DNA of 64,000 nucleotides, from positions 349,501-413,500 of the forward strand of contig NZ_CP051428.1 in NCBI RefSeq assembly GCF_012676905.1, written 5' to 3'. A program made the translations under genes and the position numbers. Of this stretch, positions 59,395 to 64,000 are shown piece after piece. How positions within the stretch are numbered: position 1 is the first letter of the stretch; every line of letters begins with the position of its first letter. The notes under the pieces were generated by a model, which did not search any database, was not told the origin of the DNA, and worked only from the letters and a program-made list of their open reading frames with translations. The DNA comes from Paenibacillus albicereus. GTDB lineage: Bacteria; Bacillota; Bacilli; Paenibacillales; Paenibacillaceae.

Positions 59395-61358
59395 CGGAAC
59401 GGCGCTCCTTTCGGAAGGGAAGGACGGGAGAGGGGGGCTGTGACGGAGGAAGTGGGCGGCGAGGCCGTTGGACCGCGACCCGGTCCGGAATCCAGTCCGC
59501 GAACCAGTCCGCGAGCCGGCTCGCGGACTGGTTCGCGGTCCGGTCCGTCCCACGGAGGCGGAGCCGGAGCCGAAGCCGGCCGCACTGGAGCGGGAAGCTC
59601 CCGCGCGACTCCTTGCTCGACCTGCCAGAGGCGGGTGGCGAAGCGGCGGACGAGCTCGTCGTCATGCGTCACCATGAGGATGGCGCAGCCGCTCCGGCGC
59701 AGCTCCTCGAGCTGCTCCATCATCGAGACGGTGCCGGCGGCGTCGAGGCCGAACGTCGGCTCGTCGAGCAGCAGCAGCCGCTGGCCGCTGGCCATCGCGG
59801 AAGCGACGCTCAGACGGCGCTTCTGTCCCATCGACAGCTGATACGGGTGGCGCAGCTCCAGCCCGCTCAGCGCGAACCGCCCGAGCAGCTCGCCGGTACG
59901 GTCGGCCCGCTCCTGCGGAGCGAGTCCCTCCGGCATGGAGTACGCCAGCTCCTCGGCGACGCTGTCCGTGACGAGCTGGAACTCCGGATTCTGAAAGCAG
60001 TACGCCGCCAGCTGCGCCGCCTGCCGGGGCTTGCGCAGCCGGGTATCCGGCACGCCCAAGAGGCGCATCCGCCCTTCGCTGCGGACGAGCCGCATGATGG
60101 CGAGCAGCAGCGTGCTCTTGCCGGCGCCGTTGGCTCCGGTGACGGCAATCCAGTCGCCGGCGCAGACGCGCAGGCGGTCGGCCCGCACCTTGACTTCTCG
60201 GCCGCGCAGCCCGGCGAAGCCGTCCAGCTCCAGCAGCGGTGTCCGCGCAGCCGTGCAGGCGGCCGCGTGCGGGAGCGTCGCGGCGTGCGGTCCGATCGCC
60301 GGCGCAGAGGACGCGGTCCGAACGCTGTCCCGGGCGCTCTCCGCGCCTGCCGGGGGCGGTGCGGGCGGCGAAGCGCCGAGAGCCTTCTCCTCCGCGGACG
60401 CTTCTCCGGATGAAGCGGCCGGAGTCGGCCCGCCCCATCCGGAGGCCCGCCGCGCGGCCTCGTCGTCCCAGAAGCCCGGGTACCACACCCCATAGCGGCG
60501 CAGATGCTCGCGGCAGTCGCGGAAAATCCGCTCCGGCGGACCGTCCGCCTCCAGCCGGCCGTCCGGCGAGAACAGCAGGATGCGGTCCATGTCGCCGGCG
60601 ATGAGGTCGATCTTGTGCTCCACGATGAGCACGGTGCGGCCGTCCCAGATGCGGCGCAGCGCGTCCCATACCTGGGCCGTGCCGTCGGCGTCGAGCAGCG
60701 CGGTCGGCTCGTCGAGCAGCAGCGCGTCGGGACCGACGGCCAGCATCGAGGCGACGGCGAGCCGCTGCTTCATCCCTTGGGACATCGCCGAGATGGCCGT
60801 ATGCGGATCGGGCAGGACGAGACCGGCCTGCGCCAGGCACGCCGCGATCCGTCCCGGCATCTCCTGGCGGGGCACGGCTTGGTTTTCCAGCGCGAACGCG
60901 ATCTCCTCGTCCGCATAAGGCATGCAGAATTGCGCCTCCGGATCCTGAAAGACGTAGCCCGGCCGCTCCGGCACGACGAGCCGCTCGGCCTTGAGCGGAA
61001 TCGGGATCGCCGAGGGCACGAGGCCGCCGAGCACCTGCAGCAGCGTCGACTTGCCGCAGCCGCTCGGTCCGAGCAGCAGCACCTTCTCGCCGCGCCGGAT
61101 CGTCACGTCGAGGTCGCGGAACAGCAGCGGCGCGTCCTCGCCGGGGTACTTGAGCCGCAGGCGGATCGCCTCGGCCGCGACCGGTGCGTCCGGGGCGTCC
61201 GAGGCGCAGCCTCCGGCAGCCGCTTCAGCTGCTTCCGCCCACCGTGGGGTGCGACCGGCAGCGGCGTTGCGATCAAGCGCCGGGCCCGCAGCCGCTCCGG
61301 CTACGCTTATCCGCGCCTCGCTCTGCGAAGCTGCCTCGCGCCTAGTCCTGAAGGGCAT
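59391..61358 (-). CDS. ykoD: ECF transporter fused double ATPase (YkoD-like)
   Basis: 655 aa. Two ATPase domains: Walker A GPSGCGKSTL and GANGAGKSTL, Q-loops VFQDPEAQF and CFQNPEFQL, signatures MSQGMKQRLAVA and LSMGQKRRLSVA, Walker B LLLDEPT twice. An Ala-rich linker of about 90 residues joins the domains, and an odd C-terminal tail of about 65 residues is rich in Arg, Gly and Pro with REPVREPARGLVRG, encoded by palindromic DNA. The N-terminal 55 residues are also low complexity. Energises HMP/thiamine uptake with YkoE and YkoC. Confidence 0.9.
   Translation of the reverse strand: MPFRTRREAASQSEARISVAGAAAGPALDRNAAAGRTPRWAEAAEAAAGGCASDAPDAPVAAEAIRLRLKYPGEDAPLLFRDLDVTIRRGEKVLLLGPSGCGKSTLLQVLGGLVPSAIPIPLKAERLVVPERPGYVFQDPEAQFCMPYADEEIAFALENQAVPRQEMPGRIAACLAQAGLVLPDPHTAISAMSQGMKQRLAVASMLAVGPDALLLDEPTALLDADGTAQVWDALRRIWDGRTVLIVEHKIDLIAGDMDRILLFSPDGRLEADGPPERIFRDCREHLRRYGVWYPGFWDDEAARRASGWGGPTPAASSGEASAEEKALGASPPAPPPAGAESARDSVRTASSAPAIGPHAATLPHAAACTAARTPLLELDGFAGLRGREVKVRADRLRVCAGDWIAVTGANGAGKSTLLLAIMRLVRSEGRMRLLGVPDTRLRKPRQAAQLAAYCFQNPEFQLVTDSVAEELAYSMPEGLAPQERADRTGELLGRFALSGLELRHPYQLSMGQKRRLSVASAMASGQRLLLLDEPTFGLDAAGTVSMMEQLEELRRSGCAILMVTHDDELVRRFATRLWQVEQGVARELPAPVRPASAPAPPPWDGPDREPVREPARGLVRGLDSGPGRGPTASPPTSSVTAPLSRPSLPKGAPFR
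59497..59538. repeat. perfect 42-bp palindrome inside the ykoD 3' end
   Basis: The centre lies between 59517 and 59518; each arm is 21 bp (left arm starts CCGCGAACCAG). It encodes part of the Arg/Gly/Pro tail and would form a very stable hairpin or cruciform. Confidence 0.95.
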
Positions 61359-61362
61359 CGCC

Positions 61363-61980
61363 TCAGCCCTCCAGCGCGTCGTAGTCCTTGGCGGAAGCCG
61401 GACGCAGCAGGCTCGTCACGCCGGTGCGCTCGAGCGCGCGGGCCAGCGCCCAGGCGAACAGGCCGGCGATGACGATGCTGCCGAGCAGCCGCATCGAGAC
61501 GAACAGCGCGTAGTTCCAGAACGCGAGCTGGTCGATGTAGCCGTAGTAGCGGTCGATGAAGATCGAGGCGACGGCGGCACCGATGGAGGCGAGCACGGCG
61601 ACGATCGGACCGGCCTTGCGGTACAGGAACAACGCGAAGAACAGCTCGGCGCCGAGGCCCTGGAACAGGCCGTACCAGAGCGTCGAGATGCCCCACGATC
61701 CGCCGAGGAACGCCTCGATCGCGGCGGCGGAGACTTCCGCCAGGATGGCCACGCCGGGCTTGCGGATGAGCAGGAAGGCGAACGTGCCGGCCATGAACCA
61801 CATGCCGTAGCTGAGCTGCTCGGCGTGCAGGCCGAGCGGCTTGAGGACGTCGTACATCGGGCCCCAGACCTTGTAGACGAGGCCGAAGACGACCGAGATG
61901 ACGATCGTGACGAGGATGTCGGCGAGAGTGAGGCGATGGCCGGAGCGCGGCCGGCGGCGGGACGGGGTTGCGGTGGACAT
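61363..61980 (-). CDS. ykoE: ECF transporter S component YkoE (HMP/thiamine)
   Basis: 205 aa from ATG 61980 after GAAAGGAAGCTGATCCTCCC on the minus strand. Membrane protein with YkoE landmarks LADILVTIVISVVFGLVY, PLGLHAEQLSYGMWFMAG, EAFLGGSWG and GLGAELFFALF. YkoE binds thiamine or its pyrimidine. The TPP riboswitch upstream on the same strand confirms the substrate class. First gene of ykoE-ykoD-ykoC, five bases before ykoD. Confidence 0.92.
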   Translation of the reverse strand: MSTATPSRRRPRSGHRLTLADILVTIVISVVFGLVYKVWGPMYDVLKPLGLHAEQLSYGMWFMAGTFAFLLIRKPGVAILAEVSAAAIEAFLGGSWGISTLWYGLFQGLGAELFFALFLYRKAGPIVAVLASIGAAVASIFIDRYYGYIDQLAFWNYALFVSMRLLGSIVIAGLFAWALARALERTGVTSLLRPASAKDYDALEG

Positions 61981-62062
61981 GGGAGGATCAGCTTCCTTTC
62001 GAATGGGGAGTCGATCTCTCACAGCGGCATGATCCCGGGGCGGCTGCCCGCAGGCGGATACG

Positions 62063-62090
62063 AAAAAAGCCCGCCGGACAGCCGGCGGGC
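62063..62090 (-). terminator. riboswitch-controlled terminator of ykoEDC
   Basis: Minus-strand stem GCCCGCCGG/CCGGCGGGC with six T, between the TPP aptamer and ykoE. It is the expression platform: TPP binding should favour it. Confidence 0.85.
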
Positions 62091-62249
62091 AGATGGAATC
62101 GGACAAGCGCGCGTGCGTCCCCTGCGGCGGCGGGCCGCAGGGACTCGGCCGGCCTGCGCGCGGCAGGCCGGTCGGGAAAGGATTGCCCGCCCGAGTGGAG
62201 CGGAGGACGGATGTCCTCCGAACGGACGGGGCCTTGCCCGAGTGGCGCG

Positions 62250-62339
62250 ATGCATTCTCTCTACGCTGGCATTACCCAGATCAGATCAATGGTCAGCGGC
62301 ATGCGGCCGCAGTCTCAGCCCGACTTCATCGAGCCCCCA
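62250..62339 (-). promoter_or_regulatory. TPP riboswitch (THI element)
   Basis: Minus-strand aptamer: GGGGGCTCGATG at the start, GGGCTGAGACT (pyrimidine-sensing arm), then CTGATCTGGGTAATGCCAGC and GTAGAGAGAATGC, matching the THI consensus CUGAGA...CUGGAUAAUGCCAGCGUAG. Shuts off ykoEDC when thiamine pyrophosphate is plentiful. The stretch 61981-62501 holds only this element, its terminator and the leader of the next gene. Confidence 0.95.
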
Positions 62340-62501
62340 TGCATGCTATGAAAGTGCTCTTACTATACCTTGGAAAATCCGGTTCGGCAATAGGAAAAGA
62401 AGCGGCGAGGGCCGACGGGGGCGCGGAAGGGGCCGCGGCCCCAAGCTCGGTTGCATCCGCTTTCCGGGGCGGGTAAGCTGGAGGAAAGGAGGGATTGTTC
62501 A

Positions 62502-63434
62502 ATGAACTATCGACGCTTGGGCAAGACGGAGCTGAACGTGTCGGTCGTCGGCATCGGCACCTGGCAATTCGGCGGGGAATGGGGCATGGACTTCTCGCAG
62601 GACGAGGTCGACGCGATCCTCGACAAGGGCGCGGAGCTCGGCATCAACCTGATCGACACGGCGGAATGCTACGGGGACCATCTGTCGGAGCAGCTCATCG
62701 GGGGGTACTTGAGCCGCCGCAAGCGCGAGGACTGGATCGTCGCCACGAAGTTCGGCCATCATTTCCATGAGCGGTTCAAGCGGACCGACGTGTACGGGGC
62801 GGGGGACGTCGTGCGCCAGCTGGACGCCTCGCTGAAGGCGCTGCGGACCGACTACGTGGACCTGTACCAGTTCCATTCGGGCCCGGACGCGGCGTTCGAC
62901 AACGACGACCTGTGGACGGCGCTGGACAAGCAGGTGCAGGCCGGCAAGATCCGCCATCTGGGCACCTCCATCGGCAGCAACGACAATCTCCACCAGACGG
63001 AAGGCTCGACGCGCGTCGGCTCGCAGGCGATCCAGGTCGTCTACAACCGGCTCGACCGCAAGCCGGAGGAGCGCGTCTTTCCCGCCTGTCAGGCGCAGGA
63101 CCTCGGCGTGCTGGCGCGGGTCCCGCTCGCGAGCGGCTTCCTGAGCGGGAAGTACAAGCCGGGCACATCCTTCGGCGCGACCGACGTGCGCCATCGCCAG
63201 GACGCGGAGCTGGTGCGCCGCCGCCTGGAGGAAGTAGAGCGCATCGCCGTGGAAGAGGTGCCGCAGGGCGTCGACATGGCGGCCTGGGCGCTCGCTTGGT
63301 GCCTGCGCCATCCGGCGGTGACGTCCGTCATCCCCGGCTGCAAAAATCCGCAGCAGGTGCAGAGCAACGCCGACGCGGTCGCGCTCGTGACGGAGCCGCA
63401 TCCGCAGGAAGTGCCGGCACCGGCCCGCGCATAG
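62502..63434 (+). CDS. aldo/keto reductase
   Basis: 310 aa, ATG 62502 after AAAGGAGGGATTGTTCA. AKR fold with GIGTWQFGGEWG, the catalytic D-Y pair in INLIDTAECYGD and the Lys in WIVATKFGHHF; the histidine tetrad member is in LYQFHSGP. C-terminal cofactor loop VIPGCKNPQQVQSN. NADPH-dependent reduction of aldehydes or ketones; substrate unknown, stand-alone. Confidence 0.9.
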   Translation: MNYRRLGKTELNVSVVGIGTWQFGGEWGMDFSQDEVDAILDKGAELGINLIDTAECYGDHLSEQLIGGYLSRRKREDWIVATKFGHHFHERFKRTDVYGAGDVVRQLDASLKALRTDYVDLYQFHSGPDAAFDNDDLWTALDKQVQAGKIRHLGTSIGSNDNLHQTEGSTRVGSQAIQVVYNRLDRKPEERVFPACQAQDLGVLARVPLASGFLSGKYKPGTSFGATDVRHRQDAELVRRRLEEVERIAVEEVPQGVDMAAWALAWCLRHPAVTSVIPGCKNPQQVQSNADAVALVTEPHPQEVPAPARA

Positions 63435-63562
63435 GCGGAACGCGGCTCGGGGCGGTCGGGTCGAAGGAGTTCGGCGATGACGATTGCGTACGGGACGCGG
63501 GTTCCCCAAGCTGGCGGCTCCCGAAGGGACAGGCTTGATCCCCCGTAACCAGGCCGCAGGTG

Positions 63563-63602
63563 AAAAAGAGCCTTCATCCGCACAAGCGGATGAAGGCTCT
63601 TT
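63563..63602. terminator. bidirectional terminator
   Basis: AAAGAGCCTTCATCCGC/GCGGATGAAGGCTCTTT, a perfect 17-bp stem with loop ACAA. Ends the reductase gene; 63435-63748 contains nothing else recognised. Confidence 0.9.
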
Positions 63603-63748
63603 AGCGTCTCCGCTCGCGGAGAGGCTCCTTGCCGAGTACGGCCGTTCCTTCGTGCGACAAGGTTACCGTCAGCGAGCTCGCAGCGCCGCGCCCATGACGA
63701 GAGGGCGGATCGCCTGTGCGCTCGCCAGACGACGCCCGGAAGCCCGCT

Positions 63749-64000
63749 TCAACGCTGGGGTTCTTTGTCCGGCGGCCACGCGGATGCCGGAATTTTGCCC
63801 GTATGCTCCCGCCAGTCCTCGGGCACCGCCACGGAGCACATCAGCTCCAGGCTGTTGCCGTCGGGGTCGTCGAAATAGATCGACGCGTTCGCCTGGTGAG
63901 GGCGAACGAAAGGGGAAGCGTCCGGCTGCCGCCCGAACGGCACCGGCTCGATGCCGGCCGACTCGAGCCAGGCCGCGCTGCGCAGGAGCCCCTCCCAGTC
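63749..64000 (-). CDS. VOC/glyoxalase-family protein, 5' end outside window
   Basis: The frame is open to the window edge; about 83 residues are visible. QANASIYFDDPDGNSLELMC is the final metal-binding strand of the vicinal oxygen chelate fold, with the conserved Glu. A C-terminal tail WREHTGKIPASAW follows. Could be a glyoxalase, bleomycin- or fosfomycin-resistance type protein; the missing N-terminal half would be needed to say which. Confidence 0.8.
   Translation of the reverse strand, partial: DWEGLLRSAAWLESAGIEPVPFGRQPDASPFVRPHQANASIYFDDPDGNSLELMCSVAVPEDWREHTGKIPASAWPPDKEPQR

Noticed and set aside
58507-59841. Plus-strand open frame of 444 codons over the Fic start and the EcfT gene
   Set aside because: Gln/Arg/Glu-rich antisense translation with no start signals; the minus-strand ECF genes are clear.

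Overview
The window is GC-rich (well over 60 percent), has strong AGGAGG-type ribosome binding sites, and carries Firmicutes hallmarks: ComQXPA quorum sensing, YdjO, a YkoEDC thiamine-type ECF transporter under a TPP riboswitch, S-layer (SLH) domains, DUF420/CtaM, DUF6953 and a Ytm/Yxe-like sulfur salvage cluster. This points to a high-GC member of the Paenibacillaceae (Paenibacillus or Cohnella-like). The species cannot be fixed from the sequence alone.

Layout. 1-1.2 kb: 3' end of a Wadjet type II-like JetD (DUF2399 Toprim protein), then a decayed fragment. 1.7-6.7 kb: exopolysaccharide operon with manC, a glycosyltransferase fused to a c-di-GMP-binding MshEN module, and a GT-C membrane glycosyltransferase, closed by twin terminators. 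7.0-21.3 kb: a large RiPP cluster. It has an RRE-bearing accessory protein, a class III aminotransferase, two unusual short peptides, seven daptide-like precursors ending in Thr, an M50 intramembrane protease, an ABC exporter, a short-chain dehydrogenase, a 40-bp hairpin repeat array, a methyltransferase, then an azoline-type module (E1-like protein, YcaO, SagB-like dehydrogenase) and a GntR regulator. 21.5-25.9 kb: complete comQXPA. 26-27.6 kb: cold-shock genes csp and ydjO, and a formate/nitrite channel behind an Fnr/Rex-like palindrome.

27.8-40.4 kb: LysR regulator, GNAT acetyltransferase, amino-acid ABC transporter, two flavin monooxygenases, an M20 deacetylase and a DinB protein, matching the S-(2-succino)cysteine/S-alkylcysteine salvage operons of Bacillus subtilis in content and order, followed by an ECF vitamin transporter. 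40.4-44.2 kb: WYL regulator divergent from two tandem GyrI-like proteins, msrA, and a hypothetical nuclease-like/winged-helix protein whose 3' end lies inside a 227-bp dispersed repeat. 44.2-45.2 kb: repeat-rich non-coding DNA. 45.2-55.1 kb: GH20 hexosaminidase, methyltransferase, CtaM-like protein, lipoprotein, papain-like protein, and a 1431-aa SLH-anchored GH26 mannanase with a cre-like site. 55.4-64 kb: SDR, DUF6953, second csp, Fic protein, YkoEDC with TPP riboswitch, aldo/keto reductase and a partial VOC protein.

The main discovery candidate is the RiPP cluster. The accessory protein, dehydrogenase, aminotransferase and methyltransferase are what daptide biosynthesis needs to turn a C-terminal Thr into a dimethylated diamine, and all seven precursors end in Thr. 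The same locus also encodes a cyclodehydratase/dehydrogenase set for azol(in)e formation, although the main cores have almost no Cys, Ser or Thr to cyclise. Either the C-terminal Thr is handled differently here or the azole enzymes act on one of the two extra peptides.
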